A stretch of 64,000 nucleotides of DNA from Gaiellasilicea sp963745775. Its GTDB lineage: Bacteria > Actinomycetota > Thermoleophilia > Gaiellales > Gaiellaceae. Location of the stretch: the NCBI GenBank assembly GCA_963745775.1, contig CAVUYY010000008.1:372001-436000 (forward strand), in the 5' to 3' direction. Below are positions 23,928 to 37,902 of this stretch, one piece after another (the first letter of the stretch is position 1; every line of letters starts with the position of its first letter). A program made the position numbers and the translations under genes. A model generated the notes under the pieces. The model saw only the letters and a program-made list of their open reading frames with translations, ran no database searches and was not told the origin of the DNA.

Positions 23928-25850
23928 ATGGCGAAGACCATCGGAATCGACCTCGGCACCACGAACAGCTGCATGGCGGTGCTCGAGGGCGGCGAGCCGA
24001 CCGTGATCCCGAACGCCGAGGGCGGCCGCACGACGCCGTCCGTCGTCGCGTTCACGAAGGACGGTCAGCGGCTCGTCGGGGCGCCCGCGAAGCGCCAGCA
24101 GGTGACGAACCCCCAGGCGACGATCTTCTCGATCAAGCGCTTCATGGGCCGCAAGTGGGACGAGGTCTCCGAGGAGATGACCATCGTCCCGTACGAGGTC
24201 GCGAAGGGTGACAACGGCGACGCGCGCGTCGAGGCGGAGGGCACCGAGTATGCCCCGCCGGAGATCAGCGCGATGATCCTCCAGAAGCTGAAGACCGACG
24301 CGGAGGCCTACCTCGGCGAGCCGGTCACAGACGCGGTGATCACCGTCCCCGCGTACTTCAACAACGCCCAGCGCGAGGCGACGAAGGATGCCGGCAAGAT
24401 CGCCGGTCTCAACGTCCTCCGGATCGTCAACGAGCCCACCGCGGCCGCGCTCGCGTACGGCCTCGACAAGGAGGGCGGCGACCAGACGATCCTCGTCTTC
24501 GACCTCGGCGGCGGCACCTTCGACGTGTCCGTGCTCGAGCTCGGCGACGGCGTCTTCGAGGTCAAGTCGACGAACGGGGACAACCACCTCGGCGGCGACA
24601 ACTTCGACAAGGCGATCGTCGACTGGATGGTGGCCGAGTTCAAGAAGGATCAGGGGATCGACCTCGCCGCCGACAAGATGGCGCTGCAGCGGCTCTACGA
24701 GGCCGCGGAGAAGGCGAAGATCGAGCTCTCCTCGACGATGACGACGCAGATCAACCTGCCGTTCGTCACCGCCACCGCCGAAGGCCCGAAGCACCTCGAC
24801 CTCCAGCTGACGCGCGCGAAGCTCGGCGAGATCACCGCCGACCTCGTCGAGCGGACGGTCGGCCCGACCAAGGCGGCGCTCGCCGATGCGGGGCTCGATG
24901 CCTCGAAGATCGAGCACGTCGTCCTCGTCGGCGGGATGACCCGGATGCCGGCGGTGCAGGAGAAGGTCAAGGAGATCCTCGGCAAGGATCCGCACAAGGG
25001 CGTCAACCCGGACGAGGTCGTCGCCGTCGGCGCCGCGATCCAGGCCGGCGTGCTCAAGGGCGAGGTCAAGGACGTGCTCCTGCTCGACGTGACCCCGCTC
25101 TCGCTCGGGATCGAGACGAAGGGCGGCGTCTTCACGAAGCTGATCGACCGGAACACGACGATCCCCACCCGCAAGGCGGAGACGTTCTCGACGGCCGAGG
25201 ACAACCAGCCGTCGGTCGAGATCCACGTCCTCCAGGGCGAGTCGGAGATGGCGACCTACAACAAGACGCTCGGCAAGTTCCAGCTCGTCGGGATCCCGCC
25301 GGCGATGCGCGGGATGCCGCAGATCGAGGTCTCGTTCGACATCGACGCGAACGGGATCATCCACGTGACCGCGAAGGATCACGGCACCGGGAACGAGCAG
25401 CAGATCAAGATCGAGGGCGGCTCGGGCCTCTCGGACGACGAGGTGCAGCGGATGGTCTCCGAGGCGGAGGCGCACGCCGACGAGGCGCATCGCCTGCGCG
25501 AGCTGGCCGACACCCGCAACGTCGCGGAGCAGCTCGCCTACCAGACCGAGCGGTCGCTGAAGGATCACCGCGACAAGCTGGATGAGTCGGACGCGGCCAC
25601 GATCGAGGGTCGCGTCATGGAGCTCCGGTCCGCGCTCGAGTCGACGGACGTGGCCGAGATCCAGGCGAAGACCGAGGCGCTGAACGAGGCGTCGCGGCCG
25701 CTCGCGGACGCGCTCTACTCGCAGGCGTCGGCCGAGCAGCAGGCGTCCGCTTCCGGAGACGGGAACGGTGCCGCCGCGGCCGACACCGACGAGGTGATCG
25801 AGGACGCCGACTACGAGGTCGTCGACGAGGAAGAGGCCAAGACCACGTGA
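23928..25850 (+). CDS. dnaK: Molecular chaperone DnaK (Hsp70)
   Basis: A complete, uninterrupted 640-residue Hsp70. The ATPase domain starts MAKTIGIDLGTTNSCMAVLEGG and has AYFNNAQREATKDAGKIAGLNVLRIVNEPTAAALAYGLD, ILVFDLGGGTFDVSVLELGDGVFEV and HVVLVGGMTRMPAVQ. The linker VLLLDVTPLSLGIETKGG leads to the substrate-binding domain (NTTIPTRKAETFSTAEDNQPSVEIHVLQGE). The tail ends in a glycine/alanine stretch and an acidic EEEAKTT. DnaK refolds proteins with DnaJ and GrpE. The ATG at 23928 has AAGGAG about nine bases upstream. It is the first gene of a five-gene operon; its TGA overlaps the grpE GTG. Confidence 0.98.
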   Translation: MAKTIGIDLGTTNSCMAVLEGGEPTVIPNAEGGRTTPSVVAFTKDGQRLVGAPAKRQQVTNPQATIFSIKRFMGRKWDEVSEEMTIVPYEVAKGDNGDARVEAEGTEYAPPEISAMILQKLKTDAEAYLGEPVTDAVITVPAYFNNAQREATKDAGKIAGLNVLRIVNEPTAAALAYGLDKEGGDQTILVFDLGGGTFDVSVLELGDGVFEVKSTNGDNHLGGDNFDKAIVDWMVAEFKKDQGIDLAADKMALQRLYEAAEKAKIELSSTMTTQINLPFVTATAEGPKHLDLQLTRAKLGEITADLVERTVGPTKAALADAGLDASKIEHVVLVGGMTRMPAVQEKVKEILGKDPHKGVNPDEVVAVGAAIQAGVLKGEVKDVLLLDVTPLSLGIETKGGVFTKLIDRNTTIPTRKAETFSTAEDNQPSVEIHVLQGESEMATYNKTLGKFQLVGIPPAMRGMPQIEVSFDIDANGIIHVTAKDHGTGNEQQIKIEGGSGLSDDEVQRMVSEAEAHADEAHRLRELADTRNVAEQLAYQTERSLKDHRDKLDESDAATIEGRVMELRSALESTDVAEIQAKTEALNEASRPLADALYSQASAEQQASASGDGNGAAAADTDEVIEDADYEVVDEEEAKTT

Positions 25851-26350
25851 CCGAGCAGGAGCGTCAGATCGGCGAAGAGGTCGTCGAGGAGGACGAGCTC
25901 GTCGAGGAGCAGGAGCCGGCGGCGGAGGAATCCGCCCCGGCGCCTGCTCCGCGACGAGTCGTATCTGCGCCTCGCGGCCGACTTCGACAACTACAAGAAG
26001 CGGGTCGCCCGCGAGTACCTCGAGGTCACCGCGCGGGCGAACGAGCGGCTCCTGAACGAGCTCCTGCCAGTCCTCGACGACCTCGAGCGGGCGCTCGAGG
26101 CGGCGGCATCCCACGAGGAGGCGAAGCTCGAGGAGGGCGTCGAGCTCGTCCATCGCTCGCTCGCGGCGCTGCTCGAGCGGCACGGTCTCTCGGAGATCGA
26201 GGCCGAGGGCGCGTTCGATCCGCACGTCCACGAGGCACTCCTCTCGCAGCCCGGTGAGGGCGCCGAGTCGGGCACCGTGCTCCAGGTGATCCAGAAGGGC
26301 TATCGCCTCGGCGATCGCGTTCTCCGTCCCACCCGGGTGATCGTGAGCGA

Positions 26351-26354
<4 letters not shown>
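25847..26354 (+). CDS. grpE: Nucleotide exchange factor GrpE, frame change near 25943
   Basis: GrpE releases ADP from DnaK. The N-terminal disordered acidic region (TEQERQIGEEVVEEDELVEEQEPAAEE) is in the frame of the GTG start; after one extra base near 25943 the conserved part follows: LLRDESYLRLAADFDNYKKRVAREYLEVTARANERLLNELLPVLDDLERAL (long coiled-coil), then GVELVHRSLAALLERHGLSEIEAEGAFDPHVHEALLSQPGEGAESGTVLQVIQKGYRLGDRVLRPTRVIVSE, the diagnostic C-terminal beta domain. GTGA and ATGA overlaps link it to dnaK and dnaJ. About 168 residues, normal for the family. A consensus error is likely, since the operon would be crippled without GrpE. Confidence 0.92.
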
Positions 26355-27397
<1,043 letters not shown>

Positions 27398-27398
<1 letters not shown>

Positions 27399-27760
27399 TG
27401 GACGACCACCCGCGCTACATGATCTCGCGTCGCCGCCGAGCTCGTCGGGATGCACCAGCAGACGCTCCGGCTCTACGAATCGAAGGGGCTCGTCCGGCCG
27501 CAGCGCACGGCCGGCAACACGCGGCTCTACTCCGAGGCCGACCTCGAGCGGTTGCGCGTGATCCAGCGGCTGACCACCGAGCTCGGGCTCAACCTCGCCG
27601 GCGTCGAGCACGTGCTCCGGCTCGAGGACGAGCTCCGCAAGGCGCAGGCCCGCGCGGCGCGGCTCGAGCGGGAGCTGCGCGACGAGATCCGCACCGTTCA
27701 CCGCTCCTACCGGCGCGAGGTCGTGCTCTACCGCCCCGACCAGCCCGCGCGGAGGCGCTG

Positions 27761-27761
<1 letters not shown>
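27398..27761 (+). CDS. hspR: MerR-family heat-shock repressor HspR, frame change near 27428
   Basis: HspR represses dnaK and clpB operons in actinobacteria. The start MDDHPRYMIS is followed, after one extra C at 27428, by VAAELVGMHQQTLRLYESKGLVRPQRTAGNTRLYSEADLERLRVIQRLTTELGLNLAGVEHVLRLEDEL, the complete winged-helix domain of the HspR branch of MerR. A basic coiled-coil tail (RAARLERELRDEIRTVHRSYRRE) completes about 120 residues. Its ATG is joined to the end of dnaJ by TGATG and its TGA shares a base with the clpB ATG. The position as fourth gene of dnaK-grpE-dnaJ-hspR is the classic actinobacterial order. Confidence 0.9.
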
Positions 27762-30229
<2,468 letters not shown>

Positions 30230-30344
30230 GACGAAAGAGCCATCTTGCGGCGCGGTGTCCGGGCCACGACGATCGATCTCGTGTGGCGACGATCGGAATC
30301 GGCTCTCGATCAGCGGGACGGTCGATGGCATCATTTCGAAGTTG

Positions 30345-30587
30345 ATGTCGATCGACGCGAAGCTGAATCTCATTCTCGAAAGACTGGAGATCACGATGAA
30401 GAGGAAGAGGATGACTCCTGAGGAGCGGCGCGCGTACGAGCAGCAGAAGGCGGAGTGGGCGCAGGAAGACGCCGAGTTCCGTGAGATGGTCGCTCGGCGC
30501 GCCGAACGTCTGCGCGAGTGGGACGAGTACGTCGCCCGCCGCCGCGCCCGGCTGCGTCGGATGACGTTCGGCCTGCTCGGCCGCTAG
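30345..30587 (+). CDS. Small charged coiled-coil protein (80 aa), hypothetical
   Basis: MSIDAKLNLILERLEITMKRKRMTPEERRAYEQQKAEWAQEDAEF and the following Arg/Glu-rich helix to RLRRMTFGLLGR are almost entirely alpha-helical and highly charged. The opening MSIDAKLNLILERLE resembles short oligomerising coiled-coils. It follows clpB by about 115 bases with no clear terminator, so it may be a distal operon gene. The ATG at 30345 is chosen as the first in frame after the last clpB stop; the in-frame AAG TTG just before it is an alternative. No family recognised. Confidence 0.55.
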   Translation: MSIDAKLNLILERLEITMKRKRMTPEERRAYEQQKAEWAQEDAEFREMVARRAERLREWDEYVARRRARLRRMTFGLLGR

Positions 30588-30630
30588 TCCGCAGTCGAAG
30601 TCGCGCGGCTGCCGGCAGCCATCCGACCGG

Positions 30631-31644
30631 CTAGTGAAGGCTCCCGTTCAGCTTCGCGAGAGCGGCCGCGCGGTTCGTGACCCCGAGCTTGCGGTAGACG
30701 TGCTCGAGGTGCTTGCTCACGGTCGCCTCGGTAACCCAGAGCAGGCGCGCGGTCTCGACGGTCGTCTTGCCCGCAGCGACGCAGCGCAGCACGTCGCGCT
30801 GGCGCCGCGTCAGCGCGACGTTCGGCTCTTCGCGCAGCAGAAGGGCACCATCGGCCCCTGCCCCCTGAATCAGCAGGCGCGTGCCGTTTTTCACGGCGGC
30901 GAAGGCAGGCGAACCGGCGTTGCCCTGTCGGGCGAGCCGCTGGGGCAATCGCCCGTTCGTCTTGCCGAAGTAGGTCTCGAGCAAGCGGCGGGCCGCAGCC
31001 GAGGCGTACTCGATCTCGCCGTCCCGCGTCGCGATCAGCAGGGCCGGCGACTCGTCGCCCGCTTCGAGCGCAGCCGTGAGGGCGGCGAAACGGCGGCGGA
31101 GGCGCGCCGCGCCTACGCGGGCTACGAAATGCGGCTCGAGCAGCTCGAGCACCCGGCGGTCGCGCACGGTGAAGTCATGCCCAGTGCTGTCGAATGACAG
31201 CCGTTCGATATGAACGTCGGACGCCGACAACGAGAGGCAGGCGTGATCGACGAGCCCCCACTGACGCTGGATTCGCTCCTGCACCTCACAGCGCAGCCGT
31301 CGACGGCGGTCGACGAGCTCCGACCACGTCACCACTCCCGTGTTCTGGCCGGTGTCTCGTCGCCACGCGACCGACACGGAACTCGAGAGCTCCGCGACAT
31401 CTTCCGCGCAGAGCGTCCACGGTACGTCGGCGGCAGCCGTTTCCCCCTCGGCGGAGCACGGCACGTACGTTGAGACGTCGCCCGTCGCGATGTCGAACGC
31501 CCAGTAGGTGACGAAATCGCAGGCCACGAACTCGCGGAGACGGTCGAGCAGCTCGGTCGTGAACGCCTCCGGGCCGTGAACCTCGTTGAGCTCCCCGACG
31601 AAGGTCATGGCCGACTCGAGATCGCGCGTACGCAGAGTTCCCAT
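30631..31644 (-). CDS. LuxR-family transcriptional regulator with N-terminal sensory region
   Basis: A 337-residue regulator. Residues 1 to about 190 have the look of a GAF-like sensory domain (FVGELNEVHGPEAFTTELLDRLREFVACDFVTYWAFDIATGDVSTYV), residues 190-265 a PAS-like stretch (ALLIATRDGEIEYASAAARRLLETYF), and the C-terminus is a LuxR helix-turn-helix: LTRRQRDVLRCVAAGKTTVETARLLWVTEATVSKHLEHVYRKLGVTNRAAALAKL. It is uninterrupted. It diverges from the secreted cupin gene across a gap holding a perfect 8-bp inverted repeat, so control of that cupin and of itself is likely. The signal sensed is unknown. Confidence 0.9.
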   Translation of the reverse strand: MGTLRTRDLESAMTFVGELNEVHGPEAFTTELLDRLREFVACDFVTYWAFDIATGDVSTYVPCSAEGETAAADVPWTLCAEDVAELSSSVSVAWRRDTGQNTGVVTWSELVDRRRRLRCEVQERIQRQWGLVDHACLSLSASDVHIERLSFDSTGHDFTVRDRRVLELLEPHFVARVGAARLRRRFAALTAALEAGDESPALLIATRDGEIEYASAAARRLLETYFGKTNGRLPQRLARQGNAGSPAFAAVKNGTRLLIQGAGADGALLLREEPNVALTRRQRDVLRCVAAGKTTVETARLLWVTEATVSKHLEHVYRKLGVTNRAAALAKLNGSLH

Positions 31645-31652
31645 CCCTCAAA

Positions 31653-31672
31653 GATTCGCAGAAATGCGAATC
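31653..31672. promoter_or_regulatory. Inverted repeat between luxR-type and cupin genes, probable operator
   Basis: GATTCGCA (31653-31660) and TGCGAATC (31665-31672) are perfect complementary arms around GAAA. The site lies nine bases upstream of the regulator's start and 62 bases upstream of the cupin start. LuxR-type regulators bind dyads of this size, so it is a good candidate for the site through which this regulator controls both genes. Confidence 0.6.
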
Positions 31673-31733
31673 GACACAAGAGCTGCGTCCCAAGATCCTG
31701 AAGGCAACTTCTTAACCAACGGGAGGAGCGGCA

Positions 31734-32207
31734 ATGAGAAAGCTCGTGCTCGCCTTCGTGGGCGGGCTGCTCGTCATCACCGGCGCCGCGCTGGCCACGC
31801 CGGGGATCGGGGTGCTGTCAGCGCCGGTACACGCTCGCGGCACGCTGGCTGAAGAGCTCAACGTTCACAACGAGGCCGGCATCAAGCTGAAGACGAAAGA
31901 CGCGGTCGATGTCGTCACGCAGTCGATCTCGATCGCGCCGGGCGGAACGACCGGTTGGCACGGCCACCCGGGCCCCGTCTTCGTGACGATCAGGTCGGGC
32001 GCGTTGACGGTGATCTACGCAGGCGAAGGCTGTCAGGGTCGCACGTACGGACCCGGGGAAACGTTCCTCGACCGCGGCGACCGGATCCACACAGCCCGCA
32101 ACATGGGGGCCGTGAACGTCGACCTCTGGGCAACGTACCTCGTACCCGGACCGGCGGGATCGCCGTTCCGGATCGACGCGCCCGCGCAGGACAACTGCGG
32201 CTTCTGA
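31734..32207 (+). CDS. Exported single-domain cupin (cupin 1 of the island)
   Basis: A 157-residue protein with a signal peptide (MRKLVLAFVGGLLVITGAALA) and a cupin domain. Motif 1 appears as ISIAPGGTTGWHGHPGPVFVTIRSGALTV, with two histidines for metal, and motif 2 as YGPGETFLDRGDRIHTARN. The protein ends DAPAQDNCGF, with a cysteine near the C-terminus that recurs in the other two exported cupins here. GGGAGGAG precedes the ATG. Divergent from the LuxR-type gene. Cupins may be enzymes or binding proteins; only the fold, likely metal site and export can be supported. Confidence 0.85.
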   Translation: MRKLVLAFVGGLLVITGAALATPGIGVLSAPVHARGTLAEELNVHNEAGIKLKTKDAVDVVTQSISIAPGGTTGWHGHPGPVFVTIRSGALTVIYAGEGCQGRTYGPGETFLDRGDRIHTARNMGAVNVDLWATYLVPGPAGSPFRIDAPAQDNCGF

Positions 32208-32303
32208 GGGAACGGCTGGGCGGCGCGTCCTCGCGGGCGCGCCGCTTCAGTCGCCACAAACGACGAATGTTGCGGCGTCGTCAGGGCTAGCGGCCGCAAG
32301 CGG

Positions 32304-32332
32304 TCGAAATCGGCGTCGTCCCGTGTCAGCAT
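32304..32332 (+). promoter_or_regulatory. Upstream block of the first large LuxR regulator, matches the third
   Basis: TCGAAATC (32304-32311) and CGTGTCAGCAT (32322-32332) are separated by ten bases, and the start codon lies ten bases after the final T. The same two blocks with the same spacings occur at 40419-40447. CGAAAT and CAGCAT, 16 bases apart, could be -35 and -10 elements; that would put the transcript start at or near the ATG (leaderless). Confidence 0.6.
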
Positions 32333-32341
32333 TGACCCGAG

Positions 32342-35096
32342 ATGGCAGCGGACATCGTTGGTCGGGACGAAGAAGTCGCCGCGTTGCAGGGCTTCGTCGA
32401 GCGGGCCGCGGGAACCGGCGCGGGGCCGGGCGCCCTCGTGCTCGAGGGCGAGGCGGGAATCGGCAAGTCGACGCTCTGGCTGGCGGGCGTCGAGGCGGCG
32501 CACGAGCGCGGGCTGCGCGTGCTCACGGCGCGGCCCGCACGAGCACCGAGCAGGGTCTCGCCCATGCCGGGCTCGGCGACCTCCTGGCGGAAGCCGCCGC
32601 CGAGGTGCTGCCGGAGCTCTCCGCGCCGCGCCGGCGAGCGCTCGCGGCGGCGCTCCTGCTCGAGGGGGAGGGCGGTCGTCTCCGCCGACCCGCGCGCCGT
32701 CGCGGTCGGCGGTGCACGACGCGCTGCGTCGCGCTGGCCGCCCGCGGCGCGCTGCTGCTCGCGATCGACGACGTCCAGTGGCTCGATCCCGCGTCGGCGA
32801 ATGCGCTCTCGTTCGCGCTGCGGCGGCTCGACCGCGAGCCGATCGGGATCCTCCTCGCCCGCCGCGGCGAGGCGCCGGCGGCGCTCGAGCCTGCGCTTCC
32901 CGGGGCGGTCGAGCGACTGTCCGTCGGGCCGCTCAGCGTCGGCGCGATCCAGGGTCTCATCCGTGACCGGCTCGGACTCAGATTCCCACGTCCGACCCTG
33001 CTGCGGCTGCACGATGCATCGGGCGGCAATCCCTTCTTCGCGCTCGAGCTGGCGCGGGCGCTCGACGCGGGGGCGCCGCTCGATCCCGCGCAGCCGCTGC
33101 CGGTACCCGACTCGCTCGAGCACCTCGTCGGCGAGCGGCTGCGCGCGCTGCCGGAGGAGACGAGGAAGGCACTGCTCGTCGTGGCTGTGACCGGCTCCCC
33201 CGCGCTCGAGGTCGTGGACGCGGCCGGAATCGACGAGGAGACGCTCGCTCCGGCGGTCGCTGCGGAGGTGGTCGAGCGCGCGAACGGCGTGATCCGGTTC
33301 ACTCATCCGCTGCTCGCGTCGGCGGCGATCGCGGAGGCAACGGTCGCCGAGCGTCGAGCAGCGCATCGGTTGGCCTCTGTTGCGGCGGACGACCCCGTCG
33401 CGAGAGCACGCCACGTCGCTGCGGCGCTCGAGGGAGAGGATGCCGCGACCGCCCGGCAATTGGAGGAAGCGGTCGAGCTCGCGCGAGCCCGCGGCGCTCC
33501 GTGGGTGGCAGCGGAGCTCGGCGAGGCGGCGGCGCAGGCCACCCCGCGAACCAGGGAGGCCGATCGCCGCCGGCGCATCATCCAGGCGGCACGAGATCAT
33601 CTCGCGGGAGGTTCAGCCGCGCGCGCCTTGACGCTTGCACGGGAGCTCGTCGAGGCGGCGCATCCCGGCCCGTCCCGCGCGGAGGCGCTGGGGCTGCTCG
33701 CCGAAGTCGAGAACGCGATCGACGTCAGCACCGGAGTCGACCATTGCCGCCAGGCTCTTCGCGAGCCCGGTCTGCCGCCCGAGCTCGAGCTCGAGCTTCA
33801 CCGCGAGCTCGCGTACAGCCTGCGAGTCACGGAGGGCCTGGCCGCCGCAGAGGCGCACGCGCACAGGGCGGTCGCGCTGGCCGAGCAGCGTCGGGAGCGA
33901 CCTGCTCGAGGCTCGAACGCTTGCGACTCTCGCGGTCATTCGCTTCAACCAGGGAGAGCCGGAGGCATTCGCGCTCGCCCAGCGGGCAGTCGAGCTCGCT
34001 CTTCAGGCCGGCGATGCCACAACGATCGAGGCTGCCACGAGCGCCTGGGGGCACTGCCTCCTCTGGTCGGGGAGGATCGCCGAGGCGCGTTCGGTGTTCG
34101 AGCACGCTTCGCGATCGACCGCCGGAAACGACGAGCCGGCCGAGGCTTCGGCGCTGTGGTATCTCGCGCTGGTCGAGGAACGGGCGGGTCGACTGGCGCT
34201 CGCGCGAGGCGTACGCGGAACGGTCGCGCGAGCTCATGTTCCAGTACGCGGGTCACGAGCTCGACGAGCCTGCGGCGCACCTGCCGCTCGCCAGAATCGC
34301 GGCGCACCAGGGCGACGTGGAGCTCGCACGAGACCTCGCCGGCCGGGCTCACGTCTACGCCGAGGCGCAGGGCGGCATGTCGACCGGTCGCGCAGCCCTC
34401 GCGCTGCTCGGGACTCTCGACCTCTGGGCCGGAGAGCCGCTGCGGGCTCTCGAGCGCTTCGAGGTCTATGCCGAGCAGGCCGCTGCGGCGGGCTTCTCGA
34501 CCTCGATCGCGATCCACATCGCCGATCACGTCGAGGCGCTGCTCGAGGTCGGCCGCGCGGCCGACGCGCTGGCTCTGCTCGAGCTGTGGGAGGCCGACGC
34601 GCGGAAGCTCGGGCACCAACGCGCGCCGGCCGAGATCGCCCGCTGCCGAGGGCTCGTCGCCGCAGCCGACGGCGAGATCGACCGGGCGATCGAGCTGCTC
34701 GAAGAGGCGGTGACGCTCCACGAAGAGGCCGGCGACCCCTTCGGGCGGGCGAGGGCGCTCCTCCTGCTCGGGATCACGCGCCGCCGTGCGCGCCAGAAGC
34801 GTTCGGCGCGCGACGCGATCGAGGCGGCGCTCGCCGGCTTCGAGGCGATCGGCGCCGCGGGTTGGGCGGAGAAGGCGCGCGGGGAGCTCGGCAGCATCGG
34901 CGGTCGGACCCGGGAAGACGGGCTGACGCCGGCCGAGCAGCGCGTTGCCGCACTCGTCGCCGAGGGGCGCACGAACCGCGAGGTCGCGGCCTCGCTCTTC
35001 CTCGCCGAGCGCACCGTCGAGACGCATCTCTCGCACGTCTACGCGAAGCTCGGGATTCGCTCGAGGACGGAGCTCGCCCGCGTGCTGCCCTCATGA
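32342..35096 (+). CDS. Large ATPase-LuxR (LAL/MalT-like) regulator 1, several frame changes
   Basis: The frame-corrected product is about 915 residues. MAADIVGRDEEVAALQGFVERA opens an AAA/STAND ATPase: Walker A GEAGIGKSTLWLAG, Walker B ALLLAIDDVQWLDPASANALSFALRRLD, then GPLSVGAIQGLIRDRLGLRFPRPTLLRLHDASGGNPFFALELARAL. A helical TPR-like middle (EARTLATLAVIRFNQGEPEAFALAQRAV) leads to a C-terminal LuxR domain, LTPAEQRVAALVAEGRTNREVAASLFLAERTVETHLSHVYAKLGIRSRTELARVL. Frame changes occur near 32540, 32675, 32712, 32735, 33889 and 34205. Its TGA overlaps the ATG of regulator 2. These proteins act as ATP-dependent, ligand-responsive activators; ligand and targets are unknown. Confidence 0.82.
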
Positions 35097-37835
35097 CGAC
35101 GCGGGAGGTCGTCGGCAGGGACGAAGAGTTGGCGGCGCTCCACGCCTTCGTCGAGCAGGCGCGCGAGGGGTCGGGTGCACTCGTTCTCGCAGGCGACCCC
35201 GGAATTGGCAAGTCGACGCTCTGGCTGGCAGGGGTGGAGACCGCCCGCGCGCAGGGGCTGCGAGTGCTGACTGCGCGGCCCGCCGAGGCCGAGCAACAGT
35301 TGGCGCTCACCGGATTGGCGGATCTGCTCGACGGCGTCGTCGAGGAGGTGCTGCCGGAGTTGTCGCCGCCGCAGCGCCGGGCGCTCGAGATCGCGCTGCT
35401 GATCGAGGACGTCGACGAGCAAGGGTCAGATCCGCGTGCACTCGGTGTCGCACTTCGCTCTGCGCTGAGCTTCCTTGGACGGGACGCGCCTCTCGTCGTC
35501 GCGATCGACGACGTCCAGTGGCTCGACCGGTCGTCGGCAAACGCGCTCGCGTTTGCGCTGCGTCGGCTCGACGGCTCGAACGTGAGCCTCCTGCTGGCTC
35601 GGCGCGGCGAAGCGAGCTCAGCTCGAGCGCGCGCTCGACGAGGACAGGGCCGAGCTGCTGGCGGTCGGGCCGCTCAGCATCGGCGCGACCCACCTGCTCC
35701 TGCAACGGCGGCTCGGCCGGCAGTTCCCGCGCCCCACCCTGATCCGTGTCCACGAGATCTCGGGCGGGAACCCGTTCTACGCGCTGGAGCTCGCCCGCGG
35801 GCTTGGCTCCGATAGTGCGACCGGCGATCCGCTGGTGCCGTTTCCGGTCCCGGAGACGCTCGAGCGGCTGGTAAGCACTCGCCTGGCGGGCCTCGGGGAC
35901 GCTGCGCGCGAGGCGCTGCTCCTGACGGCCGCGCACGGCCGGCCGTCGCCCCGGCTGCTCAACGCCGCCGGAACCGCCCCAAACGCGCTCGAGCCGGCGT
36001 TCGCAGCGCACGTGGTCGAACACTCGGACGCCGCGATCCGCTTCACGCACCCGCTGCTCGCGTCGGTTCTCTACCAGGGGGCAAGCCAAGAAGAGCGGCA
36101 GCGAGCCCATGGACGCCTGGCCGCGGTCGTCGACGACCCGGTCGAGCGCACCCGGCACCTCGCGCTCGCCTCGAGCGCTCCGAACGAAGCCGTCGCGTCG
36201 GCGTTGGAGGAGGTCGCGGAGCTCGCCGGCAGTCGCGCCGCGATCAGCGAAGCGGCCGAGCTGGCCGAGCACGCGCTCCGTCTGACGCCGCCCGATGCGC
36301 TCGAGGATCGGCACCGCCGCACGATCGCGGCCGCCCGCGCCCACCTCGAGGCTGCTGACACGAGCCGTGCTCGTGCGCTCGGACTGGATCTCCTGTCTCG
36401 GTCGCACGGAGGCGGGCGTGCCGAGGCGCTCGTCCTGCTCAGCGACATCGAGGACGCCGATCTCGAGCTCGAGCCGGCGATCGAAAGGCGCAGGGAGGCG
36501 CTCGAGGCGGCCCCGGGGCTGGCCCTGCAAGCGGAGATCCACCAGTGGCTCGCCCAGGCGCTCCCATTCACCGAAGGGGCGGCCGCGGGAGACCAGCACG
36601 CCGAGATCGCGCTCGAGCTCGGCGAAGCGCTCGACGACGATGCCCTGCGCGCCGGGGCGCTCTCGGTGCTCGCCTTCGGTCGCTTCCGTGCCGGCGTGCC
36701 TGGGGCGCTGTCGCTCGTGGATCGGGCGATCCGCCTCACGAAGCCCGAGTTCGACGCTCGGCTGCGACGGGAGATCTACGTGCTGGCCTTGAACTCCCTC
36801 ATGTGGGCGAACCAGTTGAGCCGCGCCCGCATGCTCTACGCGGGCATCGATGCCGAGTGGAGCGAGCGTGACGAGCGCGTGCACGCCGCCGTGCTCTGGG
36901 GGCTGGCCAAGATCGAGTTTCACGCGGGCAGGTTCCAGTTGGCGGCCGACCACGCAGAGCTTGCGCGGGAGACACGGCGGCAGTACACGATCGACGATCG
37001 CGAAGTCTTGATCGATGTCTGGCTGGTGGCCCTGATCGCCGCCCACCGGGGGGAGCTCGACCGCGTTCGCGCGCTCGTCGAATCCACCCGGCCGCTCGCG
37101 ACGATTTCCGTCGATCGTTCGGGCCACGACGGAGTCCTCGGACTCGTCGAGCTGTGGAGCGGCCACCCAGGCGAGGCCGCGATCCTGTTTGCGGCTGCTG
37201 ACGAGGACAGGCTCGGCTCCGGGGTGAACGAGCCCGCACTGTTCTGGTGGCGCGCCGACTACGCCGAGGCGCTGCTCGCTCTGGGCAGGGTCGACGAGGC
37301 TGACGCGCTGGTCGATGCCTGGGACGCGGACGCGGCCCGACTCGGCCGAGAAACGGTGGTCGCGCACGCGACGCGCTGCCGGGGTCTCGTTGCGGCCGCG
37401 CGGGGCGAGATCGAGGTCGCGTTGGCCGAGCTCGCGCGGGCGGTCGAGCAGCACGAGGCGGTCGGCGACCCCTTCGGACGCGCTCGAGCGCTGCTGGCGC
37501 TCGGCACCGTCAGGCGGCGAGCTCGACAGAAACGCGCCGCCCGCGAGGCGATCGAGGCGGCGCTCGACGGCTTCGAGGAGTGCGGGGCTGCCGGATGGGC
37601 GGAGAAGGCCCGCGCCGAGCTCGGCACGATCGGCGGACGCACGCGGATCGAGGGCCTGACGCCCGCGGAGGATCGGATCGCGGCGCTCGTCGCGTCGGGG
37701 CAGACGAACCGGGAGGTAGCTGCCGCGCTCTTCCTCACGGAACAGACGGTGGCTACGACGCTCACGCGCGTCTACCGGAAGCTCGGTGTGCGCTCGCGCG
37801 TCGAGCTTGCGAGCCGCCACGCCGCAAAGACCTGA
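35093..37835 (+). CDS. Large ATPase-LuxR (LAL/MalT-like) regulator 2, one frame change
   Basis: About 913 residues, coupled to regulator 1 by ATGA. Walker A is GDPGIGKSTLWLAG, Walker B LVVAIDDVQWLDRSSANALAFALRRLD. After one frame change near 35617 the protein continues LERALDEDRAELLAVGPLSIGATHLLLQRRLGRQFPRPTLIRVHEISGGNPFYALELARGLG, a long helical repeat region without further breaks, and the C-terminal LuxR domain LTPAEDRIAALVASGQTNREVAAALFLTEQTVATTLTRVYRKLGVRSRVELAS. Regulators 1 and 2 share most landmark phrases, so they arose by tandem duplication, but they have diverged widely. The secreted cupin 2 follows 67 bases later. Confidence 0.86.
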
Positions 37836-37902
37836 GGTTTCTCGTCTATCGCGGCCGCTCGCAGGGCGGGATCCTGCACTCGTTATCGAGAGAGGAGGAT
37901 CC

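Noticed and set aside
23904..26231. A 775-codon open frame antisense to dnaK
   Set aside because: A well-known artefact of GC-rich dnaK genes; it is Arg/Leu/Asp-rich low-complexity sequence with no recognisable domain, and dnaK on the other strand is fully conserved.
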